NCBI GenBank assembly: GCA_013180625.2
Contig: SNVD02015042.1
Location: 33,713 to 97,712, forward strand
Reading direction: 5' to 3'
Length of the DNA stretch: 64,000 nucleotides
From: Boswellia sacra
Lineage: Eukaryota; Streptophyta; Magnoliopsida; Sapindales; Burseraceae
In this document: positions 35,625-45,371 of the stretch, piece after piece
How the letters are laid out: each line of letters starts with the position of its first letter
How positions within the stretch are numbered: position 1 is the first letter of the stretch
Made by a program: the position numbers and the translations under genes
Notes under the pieces: generated by a model
Databases searched by the model: none
The model's input: only the letters and a program-made list of their open reading frames with translations
Told to the model about the DNA's origin: nothing

Positions 35625-36187
35625 AATAGAGTTATGGGGTTAGATAGTGTTCCCAACCTTCAATTAGTAGCAAAGAACCTATTTGTAGGAGTAAACCTTA
35701 CATAGGTGTCAACATGAACAGTGTTCAAGCGATACCTCACTACAAGAAATTTTGAAATACTTGACACATTAGCTTTTACATATTTGACCATTTTTTGTAA
35801 AACCGTAAAGAATGATGTACCTTAAAAAAGTCAACATGCTTTTTGTTTATATTTGACACTATTAATTTTTATTTTATTTACAAATTTGCCATTGTATATA
35901 TATAATCTTTTCATTCCCTCTTTTTTCTTTTGCCCCAAATCGCTTTCCCTCCTTTACTCTTTCAGCCCAAATCGCTTTCCCTCCTTCACTCTTGCCGTCG
36001 TTCTCTCACTTTCTTCTTTGCTTTGCGGCTCAATAGCTTATCTCCCTCACTCGAATCTCTTTAAGTTAACGAAGTCGTTGGACAGGAGCCCCAGCCCAGG
36101 CCCTGGCCCCTTTTTACCAGTTCACTTTAACCACGATTCAACTCAAACTCAAACTCAAGCTCGCTCAAAGATTGCAAATATCAAGAA

Positions 36188-36544
36188 ATGATTCACAGCA
36201 ATAGCCTTGAATCCCCAGCACTTTCCTCGCCCTGGTCTCACGAGCAGGACAAGCTCTTCGAGGGGGGCCCTCGTGATATTTTCCGATGAGACCCCAGAGA
36301 GGTGGGAGAAGATCGCCGGCCAAGTCCCCGGCAAGAATTCGCTGGACGTGCGGCAGCGTTACGAGGAGTTGGTTCGTGATTTGTGGGAGATTGATTCTAG
36401 GCGTGTCGAACTGCCGAGATATTACGACGAGTTGGACTCGGCCGGCGAGTGCGTGACGAGTTTAGGGTTTGGTGGGCCTGCTAAGGGTAAGGAGAGGGAG
36501 ACAGAGAGGAGAAGGGGAGTCCCTTGGAGCCCAGAAGAGCATAG
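36188..36544 (+). pseudogene. Captured fragment: DIVARICATA-type MYB, first exon
   Basis: The ATG at 36188 opens MIHSNSLESPALSSPWSHEQ and continues as a SANT/MYB repeat. One extra base in the G run at 36262-36267 shifts the frame within LFE-RALVIF. In the next frame the repeat continues with DETPERWEKIAGQVPGKNS, VRQRYEELVRDLWEIDS and, at the end, GVPWSPEEHR. There a GTCCGT donor at 36545 coincides with the usual DIV-type intron site at the start of the second MYB repeat. The second repeat is absent. Intact relatives are nuclear transcription factors of ~300 residues. This is one frameshifted exon. Confidence 0.85.
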
Positions 36545-38039
36545 GTCCGTAGAAAATCAGAAATTTTTTTTCTAATTTTAACTGTTGCTTTCCTTCTCTG
36601 ATTTTTAAGAATTTTTTTAATCCAGAATTTTGTAATATATATGAATAAATTTGTTTATTTTGTTATTTAATATTATATTTTTAAGAATTTTTTTAATCCA
36701 GAATTTTGTGATATATATGAATAAATTTATAGAGCTTTATAAATTTCTCTTTAGATGCTGTTTAATTGCTTGGTTAAGACTTGGTGTCTGTTGTTTAGTT
36801 GGTATATGGACTGTGTTTCCTCTTTATTTATTCATTGATTTTTTTATGAAGCAGTTTCTTTGTAGAAATTGTTTTTGCTATTTCTTTTAGACATCTGAGG
36901 TTATGGAAATTATCTATCATTTAAGTGGGGGTTTTTGATGTTTCATGCATGGACTTTCTATAAATTAAGTACTCTACCTTCTGTTGTGTAGCATCTCTTT
37001 ACCCAAAATTTAATTTAGATCTTTTTTCTTTTGACAATCAACTTAATAGTCATTTGGTTTGCTTTTGATTAATGTTGGCTGCAGGCTGTTGTTAGTTTCA
37101 TTACAATGTAATTTCAGCTGTGTTCTATCTTTTTCACATTCTCTCTTGGCACAAGAACACATTATTTTGGTCAAACTATTCTTCATGGTGGTGCAACAGT
37201 ACGTTCTTCTCTCTTTTGGCTTAATTACCTTTTTAGGTGCAAGACATAATTAATTATTTTGATTCTTCAGTATTAAGCTACTGGTAGGGGAAAAAAACTA
37301 TGAGGTGCTCGCTTTAGTACTTTTTCAAGGTGGGTTTGGAAAAAAACTGTTGTGATTTATTAGATTTTTGTTTTTATTGGATTTGCTTTGATAAAAGATT
37401 TTTATTTGTTATTTCTGTTTTTGGGTGATTGGAATTCCTGTTATTTTTCTGGGTTGGATTTATCTGTTCGATAGTTTTTGTGGTACAGTTTGCTAAGCTC
37501 ATAATTCTGTGATAAAAAAAATTCATTTCTAGATTAACTTTAGGCAAATCTAGATTAACTTTAGGCAAATAAGTGTTTTTTATTTTATGTTTTTTCCCCA
37601 AAATTTCTACTTTTATCGATCTCAGGGATCAGCTTGTGTTGAATTGATGAAAGTGTTCTCTTTCCTCTAATCTCTTCTAATGTGAGACTATTTTTTTTTT
37701 TTTGAAATACTTGTTCATAGTTTGAAACTGTTTGATGGTACTTTGCTGTATTAGCTGGCTTTATTTATTTATTTATTTTGGTTGCATATATATTAGCTGG
37801 GTTATATGGCTACAGAGCTATGTTTTTTATGTTTATGCATCAATATAACTCTGCTTTACATATGGTTTCAGATGAAATTTTCTATGGGTTTTTACTAAAT
37901 ATGTGTATGTTCTTTTGAAGTTTGCAAGTGCAGTTGGGAGAACTGTAATACACTTCTGAAGTTACTATCTTTAGCTTGATCGTTCTATAGTAGTTTTTTG
38001 GGAATTTGTTATTTCAAGAGAAAATCTTGAGTTCGGAAA
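36545..38039 (+). other. Intron-like filler between captured fragments
   Basis: T-rich sequence typical of plant introns or 5' flanks (for example TTGATGTTTCATGCATGG, GCTGCAGGCTG). No exon is recognised. It probably contains the start of the MYB intron and the 5' flank of the B-box fragment. Confidence 0.5.
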
Positions 38040-38637
38040 ATGGGATACATCTGTGATTTTTGTGGGGATCAAAGATCTATTGTGTATTGCCGCTTTGATG
38101 CAGCATGTTTATGTTTATCGTGTGATCGAAACGTATATTCAGCCGATGCCTTATCTAAGCGCCATTCGAGGACCCTTTTGTGTGAAAGATGTAATTCACA
38201 GCCGGCGTCGGTAAGATGTGTGGAAGAGAGGATTTCTCTTTGTCAGACTTGTAATTGGAATGGCCACGGAACCTCCACATCAGTTTCCACACATAAACGG
38301 CAACCAATCAATTGCTATTCTGGCTGCCCTTCAGCTGCTGAGCTTTCTTCAATTTGGTCACTTTTTTTGGACATCCAATCCATGGGTGAATCTGCTTGTG
38401 AGCAGGAGTTGGGTTTGATGAGCATCACTAATAACAGCACGAAGAATTCCTGGGGCCAGAATGAAGATAAAATCACTCAAAATACGTCAGGTGGTGGTGG
38501 TGAGACCAATAGTAATATGCATGATGCTGATAAGCCAAGTGGTTTGGTTTGGAACTTCATCAATGCCTAGACTTAACTATGCATCTCAGAATCTTGAGCA
38601 AACGTTAGGATCAGCTGATAACGCAACTTTGCCCAAG
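38040..38637 (+). pseudogene. Captured fragment: CONSTANS-like B-box zinc finger, first exon
   Basis: ATG at 38040 opens a protein with two B-box zinc fingers. B-box 1 is [20 protein letters not shown] to HSRTLLC, and B-box 2 is [14 protein letters not shown] to THKRQPINC, both with their Cys/His ligands. [20 protein letters not shown] follows, as in the two-B-box CONSTANS-like group (COL9/COL10-like). An extra G at ~38540 shifts the frame and gives a stop at 38568-38570. The next frame carries on with [16 protein letters not shown] up to a CCCAAG/GTAGAT donor at 38638. The C-terminal CCT domain is not in the element. The truncated 176-residue product would still contain both fingers. Confidence 0.88.
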
Positions 38638-39226
38638 GTAGATGCTGAATCTGCTTTAATTTATTAGTTTGATAGGTTGAATAAACTCTGTTATAGGAAA
38701 TAAGTAGGCGTCCAATTGCTGGTTACTTGTAGTGTTTTGTACATCACCGGAATAAACACCTATTATACATGGGAGTAGGTTTTTTGGTTTGATCTAAATA
38801 TATAACAGTAGATTGATGATAAGTGCTAAGTTGGTTGAACATTTTAGTGTAAAGTTTCAGATCAGGTTATTTAGTTGCACAAGCTTATGTATAAGGAAAG
38901 CTACAAGGCTCAAGCTGCTACGTCTAAGATTTAACTATGTTTATTTATTATTGTAGTTTTTTCTTGAAGTCATCTTATGTAATGTAGCAGGTTTACTACT
39001 CAATACCATGCTATTGTCTTGATGTTTTATTTATTCATTTATTATTTTAAGTGGCTTCTTTGGATATGTCCTAATTCTCTTTATGAACCTTATGGGACTA
39101 CAAAGTTGGGTTCTTAAAATATCTTTGCCAAAAATGTAATATTCATCTTAGAATATCTTTAGAAGCACCACTGCTGTTGAAGTTTATGCATTATGGATGT
39201 AATCTGAATTGTTTTTTTATTGTGAG
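38638..39226 (+). other. Intron sequence after the B-box exon
   Basis: T-rich, without open frames. It starts at a GT donor and includes the unknown junction to the OSCA fragment, whose acceptor is at ~39226. Confidence 0.5.
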
Positions 39227-39328
39227 GTTTCTGAGCTGGATGCCAGCAGCACTGCAAATGCCAGAGCCTGAGCTAATTGACCATGCAGGATTGGATTCTG
39301 CTATTTAATTGAGGATTTACTTGATAGG
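39227..39328 (+). pseudogene. Captured fragment: OSCA/CSC1-like channel, exon i
   Basis: After a TGTGAG acceptor, the exon reads FLSWMPAALQMPEPELIDHA then GLDSAI, a TAA (39306-39308) where the family has Tyr, and LRIYLIG before a GTATGC donor at 39329. It is the N-terminal segment, between the first two membrane helices, of hyperosmolality-gated calcium channels (OSCA/CSC1 family). The in-frame stop inactivates it. Confidence 0.85.
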
Positions 39329-39419
39329 GTATGCTCTTCTGAGAGTTTCTCTTTTCCTGATATTCATTTATTTTTGTCTTAGACTCACTCTTGCCTGTTC
39401 CTTTCCTGTTTAAGTGCAG

Positions 39420-39566
39420 GCTTAAAATTTTTGTTCCGATTGCCTTCCTTGCATTTACAGTCATGGTACCAGTTAATTGGACAAACAGGACCTTAGAGCA
39501 TTCTAAATTAACTTACAGCAGCATAGATGCATTGTCTATATCAAATATTCCAACTGGATCATGCAG
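39420..39566 (+). pseudogene. Captured fragment: OSCA/CSC1-like channel, exon ii
   Basis: After a GTGCAG acceptor, the exon continues the channel with LKIFVPIAFLAFTVMVPVNW (second membrane helix), NRTLEHSKLTYSSIDALSIS and NIPTGSCR, ending at a GTTCGT donor. Exon phase joins correctly to the exon at 39227-39328. Only these two exons are present of a protein that is normally ~750 residues. Confidence 0.88.
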
Positions 39567-40396
39567 GTTCGTCAATTTATCTGAAAGCTCTATTGTATTA
39601 TTATCTTTATTATTTATCTTCTGAATGTTTCCATTTTATAACTGAAACGTATGATCTTCAGCATGACTGCTATATTATTTGCAATAGTCAGACATAGTAG
39701 AGTTGTTAAAAGTTCCCCCTTTTTTCTTTCATCAGAATTAAGAATCATCAAATTAGATGTTTCAACTGAAATAATAGAATTCAAATTTTTATGGTAGCTA
39801 ATGTGACTGGTCTTAATTTGTGACTTAAAGAGTCTCTTACGCACACTCTTAATTTCAGAGGTATAAAAAAATATGCATCTTTGCTGCTTTCTCTATTTCA
39901 GAGCCATGAATTAAATATGCAAAAGTGCTTTGGTATCATTGCCGTATATACTATGCCATAATAGGGTATAAAAACAAACTCCTCTATGACTTTGGCTCGG
40001 TTTATCTTTTTCTACATTAACTTTTCTTGGCTACAATTAGATTACTATTGTTGGTTTTCTTTTCTTTTAATTTCATATTTAATTCACAGAGCCGATGTTT
40101 GCTGTCATGTCACCCTGTAATTCTTATGATAACATTGACTTGGATGAATATATGATTAAATGGATCCATACGTTAATTGCGAGAGTAATCTATTCATATG
40201 GGAAATGTATATACATCTAACTCAAACACACAACATCTCCACCTTTAATTTGTCGAGCAAATATTTCAACTCTATTAATTAACCAACACTTCATCTCTCA
40301 AGACCATAATTTCTCCTCATATCGTAGCATACACTTCCCCTTCAGTTGCCTTTTTCATTTGTCTTGCTATAAAGCTTGTGTATGTCCGAGAGAAAG
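39567..40396 (+). other. Filler between OSCA and MFS fragments
   Basis: AT-rich, non-coding. It probably contains the OSCA intron start and the 5' flank of the MFS gene (CT-rich 40230-40340). Confidence 0.45.
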
Positions 40397-40561
40397 ATGG
40401 AAAAGCTGTCAACTTTAAATCCTCTGTTCTTGACATTTTTTCTATATAGCTTCCCAACCTTCATGGTGATTCCGGTCATCACTGATGTTACTATGTCCGC
40501 TCTTTGTCCTGGAAAACCTGAGTGCTCACTTGCCATTTACCTTTCTGGAATTCAACAAGCG
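40397..40561 (+). pseudogene. Captured fragment: major facilitator transporter, first exon
   Basis: ATG at 40397 opens 55 codons: MEKLSTLNPLFLTFFLYSFP, a first membrane helix, then VIPVITDVTMSALCPGKPEC and SLAIYLSGIQQA, ending at a GTATTT donor. This wording is characteristic of the plant hippocampus-abundant-transcript-like (tetracycline-resistance-like) MFS group. Only the first exon was captured, so the remaining membrane helices are missing. Confidence 0.8.
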
Positions 40562-41280
40562 GTATTTCTCTCCTAATTGTTCCCCACTTCATACTCTCGT
40601 CTGCCACTCTCTTTCCTGATCTGCTATATATTGTTTAATTTATACTCCTGTTAAGTGTCCCCATCAGCTCAACTCTATTCTTTAGTGTAGTTAATGTTCA
40701 TTAAAGAGCAAAAATCTCTCTATACTTTTTTATGAATTCAAGAAAAATATAACTAAAGGCTAGCTGTGCCGTTTTTCTTGTTTATTTTCGATGAAGTTTA
40801 AGTGGTTGTTTTACTTCTTTTAATTATACTATTAATTTTGTACAGTATATCAAGTTGATATATGTTACGATGAAAGCCTGCAGCGACAGTTGCACAAAGT
40901 AGATATATCTCTCTCTACTCATTAAATTTTGTCCAATTATAAATCAGTTTCACTTTCACAGGAAATTAATGCTTTAATTTTTGGTGTCTCTGTTACAAAT
41001 TAAAGGATTCATCGACGATAGATGAAGTGACAGTTGCAAAGAACAGAAAATCACACTTTTATGTGCTCATCATATGCATTATATTTATTGTGTTTCTTTT
41101 TCTTTTCTTTTCTTTTTATTTTTTAAAGCACTGGCTTACCTTTCCTACACTCCACACTTCTTAATAGTCAACGTCGAATTTATTCCTTTTCTATGTACAG
41201 ATATTTATTTTTTTTCTTTTTTTAAAAGTTCAACTATTCGCTGAATTATTAAGCTTGTGTGTATTCATATTTAAGTTCAA
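40562..41280 (+). other. Filler between MFS and beta-galactosidase fragments
   Basis: T-rich intron-like sequence. No exon is recognised. Confidence 0.45.
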
Positions 41281-41370
41281 CTACGAGACTTGCACAAGGC
41301 CATAAAGCTCTGCGAGGAGTATTTGATCAGCTCAGACCCGATTCACCGACAACTTGGCGTTAATCTAGAG
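41281..41370 (+). pseudogene. Captured fragment: GH35 beta-galactosidase, exon a
   Basis: Reads LRDLHKAIKLCEEYLISSDP then IHRQLGVNLE up to a GTAAAA donor. This is the segment of plant beta-galactosidases that follows the catalytic barrel (LRDLH-AIKLCE motif). There is no clear acceptor before it, so the capture breakpoint may lie at ~41281. Confidence 0.8.
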
Positions 41371-41531
41371 GTAAAATTTGTGCAGTTGGGATGTTCATGC
41401 AAGTTTGATAAGACACTTCAATTTAAAATTCTGGTATGGGCTTGTTCTCTAGTAACAAAGTTGCAGTGTGGGATGCCCATATCCTCCTTTTTGCTCATTC
41501 TAGCATGCTTTCTTTGTATTCTCAACAACAG

Positions 41532-41696
41532 GCACACATCTATTATAAACCTACAAACGAGTGTGCAGCTTTCCTTGCCAATTATGACAACAGTTCAGAT
41601 GCAAATGTCATGTTTAATGGGAATTTATACTTCCTTCCAGCCTGGTCCGTAAGCATTCTTCCAGATTGTAAGAATGTCATTTTTAACACAGCAAAG
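41532..41696 (+). pseudogene. Captured fragment: GH35 beta-galactosidase, exon b
   Basis: After an AACAG acceptor: AHIYYKPTNECAAFLANYDN and PAWSVSILPDCKNVIFNTAK, ending at a GTACAA donor. These are hallmark segments of plant beta-galactosidases (CAAFLxNYD; SVSILPDCKxVxFNTA). Exactly 55 codons, in phase with exon a (NLE/AHIY). Confidence 0.9.
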
Positions 41697-41902
41697 GTAC
41701 AATTATATTGCTATTGGTATACGTTCAAGATTATATAAATGGTATCACTTAGATTGCTTTTATTGATTTTTCAGTTAATAATCTATATCTGCAGTAGTTA
41801 TTACATTAACATTTGCAACTCGATATCTAAATTTTATTCTAATTGTGTGTTATGTTTATGTCTTGCTACAGTCTATTAAACTGAATTTTTCTTTACTTGA
41901 AG

Positions 41903-42102
41903 GTTGTTTCGCAAAGAAATATTGGTGATCATTCCTTTGGTCAAAAAAACAATGTTAATGAGTTGTCATTGGCACAATCGGCATGGAGCTGGTTTATAGA
42001 AGAAGTTGGTGTTTCAAGCAATTACTCTTTCATAGAGTCAGGTCTGTTAGAGCAGATTAAAACAACAAAAGATGCTAGTGATTACTTGTGGTATATGACA
42101 AG
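41903..42102 (+). pseudogene. Captured fragment: GH35 beta-galactosidase, exon c
   Basis: Starts VVSQRNIGDHSFGQ after a TTGAAG acceptor, continues AWSWFIEEVGVSSNYSFIES and LLEQIKTTKDASDYLWYMT, and ends at AAG/GTAATT. The DxSDYLWY motif is diagnostic for plant GH35 enzymes. Phase joins to exons b and d without a stop. Confidence 0.9.
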
Positions 42103-42529
42103 GTAATTAATTCTTTATACTTACCATTCTATTTCTGCAAAAAGTTTTGGAGGAACAATGTAACTAGTTATTTTACGAATTGGTTTTCTGGATAAAACAA
42201 GTTCTAATACACCAAACTTATCATAGAACTATTTTTTTCTTCTGGTTCTCTGCTTTTCAGTTCAGATTATTGGCTAATTCAACAAATAGCAAGGCTGCTA
42301 GCTTGTTTTCTGTGTCCTTCCATCTGCTTATAGTGAACTTCACAGTGCAATTCCCATAAAGTCTTCTCTTGAAGGATAGTGATATCATATTTATGAAACC
42401 TTTTGCTAATCCAGGCAATAGAGTAATAAGTTTTGTCCCTATCTATTTGTATTCTATTTGTTTTGACTCATATTTGGAATCTATGCTGAGAAGTTTATTT
42501 TAGCTTTGCTCAATTATATATATTGGCAG

Positions 42530-42621
42530 TGTTTATGTGAGCGATGAATCAAAAGAAGTGTTTTTGAATATTGAGAGTTTGGGACATGCAGCACTTGTTT
42601 TTGTAAACAAAAAGCTAATAG
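42530..42621 (+). pseudogene. Captured fragment: GH35 beta-galactosidase, exon d
   Basis: After a TTGGCAG acceptor: VYVSDESKEVFLNIESLGHA then ALVFVNKKLI, ending at AG/GTGGGT. The split Ser codon (AG/T) restores YMTSVYV with exon c. The catalytic barrel with its two Glu residues is not in the element, so no enzyme can be made, but exons a to d remain open when joined. Confidence 0.85.
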
Positions 42622-42984
42622 GTGGGTGCTGATTATCTTTACATTATTTTCAATTTTGTGGTCTTGGGAAATTAATTAAATTTTATTCTGCATTGTTTGC
42701 TTAAAAATAAATAAGTGCCGGAACTATTCAAATCTGGTTACATCAGATATTCATATTATGCGATTCATTTCCTTCATACGCTCCAAAATTCTGATATTCT
42801 GCACACCATCCTAATTCTGAATGATCTCCATACAAAGCCATTTGAGACCAGAAGACTACAAATTTAATGGAAAAAGCAAGCAACTTCTTCAAAAAGCCAA
42901 GTTTTCAATGATATATAGTGTTATCTTTGAGGTCAAGAAGACATATGCCCCAGTGAATTATATAATCTTTTGATGTATATGCAG
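42622..42984 (+). other. Filler between beta-galactosidase and kinase fragments
   Basis: AT-rich intron-like sequence ending in the TATATGCAG acceptor at 42984. The junction between the two source genes lies somewhere inside. Confidence 0.45.
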
Positions 42985-43086
42985 GTAAATTATAACTTTG
43001 AGCTTGAAAAGCTGAGAATTGAACTTAGACATCTTCGAGGAATGTATGCAGTAGCTCAAAGTGAGGCAATTAATGCTTCTCGATAG
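42985..43086 (+). pseudogene. Captured fragment: U-box/receptor-like kinase, one exon
   Basis: A 34-codon exon, VNYNFELEKLRIELRHLRGM then YAVAQSEAINASR, from the coiled-coil between the N-terminal stress-protein domain and the kinase of plant U-box protein kinases (PUB34/35/52-type). The last codon before the GTTAGT donor is TAG where relatives have a Lys codon (AAG), a one-base change to a stop. Confidence 0.75.
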
Positions 43087-43829
43087 GTTAGTCTTGGCAT
43101 CCCCTTGACAAATATTAATTTGTTACTCCTTTTCTATCAGTCTGTAAGCTATATGTTAAAGTTTGATGTTTCAGAATCTTGGATTCCAACGGATTCTAGC
43201 AAGATTGACTTATTTGCAATTTTCTGTACACCTTTTAGTTTCTTTTGTATTGACCACCAAAGCTTCAAAGGCTTGGACATTTTATATTAATGTTAATTGA
43301 ACACTGGTCTGGTTCAAAAGAATGCTAAACATCCATAATCCATTTTGTCTGTTTAATTTCCTAGCCGCTTTCTTTTCCTCTTTCACTCTTCTTAGTTTTC
43401 ATTGATCGATGCTTTTCCCTCCCATCACTCATCACTCTGCATTCATCGTTCTCAATAGACAAATACAACTCAATAAAATCAACTATTTTGTTACTTTTTA
43501 TTTTTTGAATTTTAATTCGAGTGAGGGAGAGAATCCGGTATGTCGTAGAACATCTTGGATGGTAAGTTGCTTTGAAATTCTGGATTCAGAACTTTAGTCT
43601 ACTGCACGGCATTCATTGTAAATACTGTAGACATGAAGGAGAGATGGACTAATTGTTTATTTCGGTAATTTATCACTCTGCTAACTGAACCAACTTTTCA
43701 TTTTCTCCATTGAGTAATATACATGTTCTAGGCTCAAATGAATATGTTTTTATTAAACTAATGCTAATATTGAGTGGTTTATTTAGCAAGGGCGAGTTTT
43801 GTTATCTTAACGTGTGTCCTCTCTTGTAG
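43087..43829 (+). other. Filler with one exon-like scrap
   Basis: Mostly AT-rich. At ~43521-43562 an AG...GTAAGT-bracketed scrap could read VRERIRYVVEHLGW in one frame. I cannot assign it to a family. Confidence 0.35.
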
Positions 43830-43878
43830 GTCAACCCTTCACAGAGTTATGCCAGTTGGACAAGAACGCTACTCTGTA
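43830..43878 (+). pseudogene. Captured fragment: probable 2-oxoglutarate/Fe(II) dioxygenase exon start
   Basis: Directly after a CTCTTGTAG acceptor the sequence reads STLHRVMPVGQERYSV. It matches the segment of plant 2OG dioxygenases that holds the second metal-binding His (STLHRV) and the 2-oxoglutarate-binding Arg (ERYSV). Similarity is lost after ~43878. The fragment is only ~16 codons, so the call is probable only. Confidence 0.5.
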
Positions 43879-44203
43879 ATCATTCATTTGTTGTCCTGTT
43901 ATATTATTCTTCTTTATTGTTTTGGTATAATTTCCTACCATTAATTTTCTGTTTTGGACTCATAGTTGTGAAGGATGTTATGCTGCAACATTTGACATAC
44001 TGGGGTTAATTCTTTAAGATCAAGGACTTTGATCTCTTTATTAATTATATTAAGCCATGAAATGCTTTTATATTATAATTAGCTGCACCCTTGAAGACTT
44101 GCTAGGAAGCAAATAATAGCCATGGTACGTAGTTATTAACTAAAATGTATCAGCCAATTCTATTTGTATTATGTAGAAAGATTATAATTTTTTTGAAAAA
44201 TAT

Positions 44204-44208
<5 letters not shown>

Positions 44209-44240
<32 letters not shown>
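44209..44240 (+). repeat. (AT)n microsatellite
   Basis: Sixteen AT units, continuing as an ACATAT-interrupted stretch to ~44260. Confidence 0.9.
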
Positions 44241-44256
<16 letters not shown>

Positions 44257-44279
44257 ATACATACTTGATAGTTCAGGTT

Positions 44280-45170
44280 TAATGATTTGGTCATTCCCAA
44301 AAAGTTGACAATAACAAACCGTCAAATATGGGTTGAATATGTCATATTTGACGGTTATCTATTAATAAACAGTCAAATATGAGCTAAAAATTGGGGTAAT
44401 ATTTGACACAATAAGTCAAATATGAGTTCTGTAATACATGACAGTGTCCAAACCGACAAGTATAATAAACAGTCAAATATGAGAAGAGTCAAATATGAGC
44501 CAAAATATTTGTCGGTCAAAAAAGAGTCAAATAATAATACTGACATACTTGACGGTCAAAAGGAATCAAATATGGAAAAATTTGATTTTAATTTTTGTTA
44601 TACTTGACAGTGTTGAAACGGTCAAGTAATTAAAGTAATAATATTTGACTGTCCAATAGCTCACATACTTGACGGTCAAAAGCAATCAAATATGTTTCGT
44701 AAAGAGTCAAATATTAGTCAAAATATTTGTCATACTTGACAGTATCGAAAGGGTCAAGTACTAAAGTAATAATATTTGTCTGTCAAAAAGAGTCAAATAT
44801 TGTTCTATGCTCACATACTTGACGGTCAAAAGCAATCAAATATGGAAAAAATTTCGTAAAACTTGACGGTTACTGCATAATATTTGACGGTTATGAGCAG
44901 TCAAATTTTAAAAATTTTGACCGTTATTTTGTCATATTTGACGGTTAATGTCAAATATTTCTTTAATAAACCGTCAAATAAGGCCTAAAATTTAAATCCA
45001 AAGGTATACAAACTTGACTGTTTTGTAAGAGTCAAATAATGCTATAGTGAATATTTGACTGTTTGACCAACGGTCAACTATTATCATATTTGACGGTGAC
45101 ATATATGACACGCAAAAACCGTCAAATATTATCATATTTGACGGCTAAAAACAGTCAAATATTTGCTTTT
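44280..45170 (+). repeat. Right subterminal repeat array of CACTA-2
   Basis: Dozens of copies, in both orientations, of short motifs such as CATACTTGACGGTCAAAAGC, ATATTTGACGGT and ACAGTCAAATATGAG. Dense arrays of this kind next to a CACTA terminus are the transposase binding region in characterised En/Spm-type elements. The same motif type appears a few times at the left end. Confidence 0.85.
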
Positions 45171-45181
45171 TTCTTGTAGTG

Positions 45182-45371
45182 GGCCTCATTGCATGCAGAG
45201 GAGCTAGTGAGGACACCTAGCTAGAACCCGTTAAGCTACTTGGAGAACAAAAGGTTTCTTTTAGAAGACGCCTGGAAGTTTACAAGGGAGTTGGTGAGGA
45301 CACTTGTCTTAGGAGCAATTTCCTTCAAACACTTAGGGAGAAGCTTTTACATAGAGCCTAATACCCCTATT
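45182..45371. other. Flank between CACTA-2 and the LTR fragment
   Basis: Short non-coding segment with GTGAGGACAC occurring twice (45207, 45295). Origin unknown. Confidence 0.4.

Larger units (their letters stand above)
35738..45181 (+). mobile_element. Multi-gene-capturing CACTA transposon (CACTA-2, Pack-type)
   Basis: The left terminus CACTACAAGAAATTTTG (35738) and right terminus TTTTTTCTTGTAGTG (ending 45181) form a 12 bp inverted repeat CACTACAAGAAA. Subterminal motifs of the ATATTTGACGGTCAAATATG type are sparse at the left (35755-35870) and very dense at the right (44280-45170). Between them lie intron-containing fragments of six to seven unrelated plant genes, all on the plus strand. 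No transposase is seen. Flanking bases are CCT (left) and GGC (right), so no 3 bp target duplication is visible. Either it has mutated or the ends have a more complex history. Confidence 0.8.

Noticed and set aside
36188..43878. Separate functional host genes (MYB, B-box, OSCA, MFS, beta-galactosidase, U-box kinase)
   Set aside because: Each is a partial exon set lacking essential domains, most carry frameshifts or stops, and all lie between CACTA termini, so they are captured fragments.
44280..45170. CRISPR-like array of short repeats
   Set aside because: Repeats are irregularly spaced, in both orientations, and sit beside a CACTA terminus in a plant genome, so they are transposon subterminal repeats.
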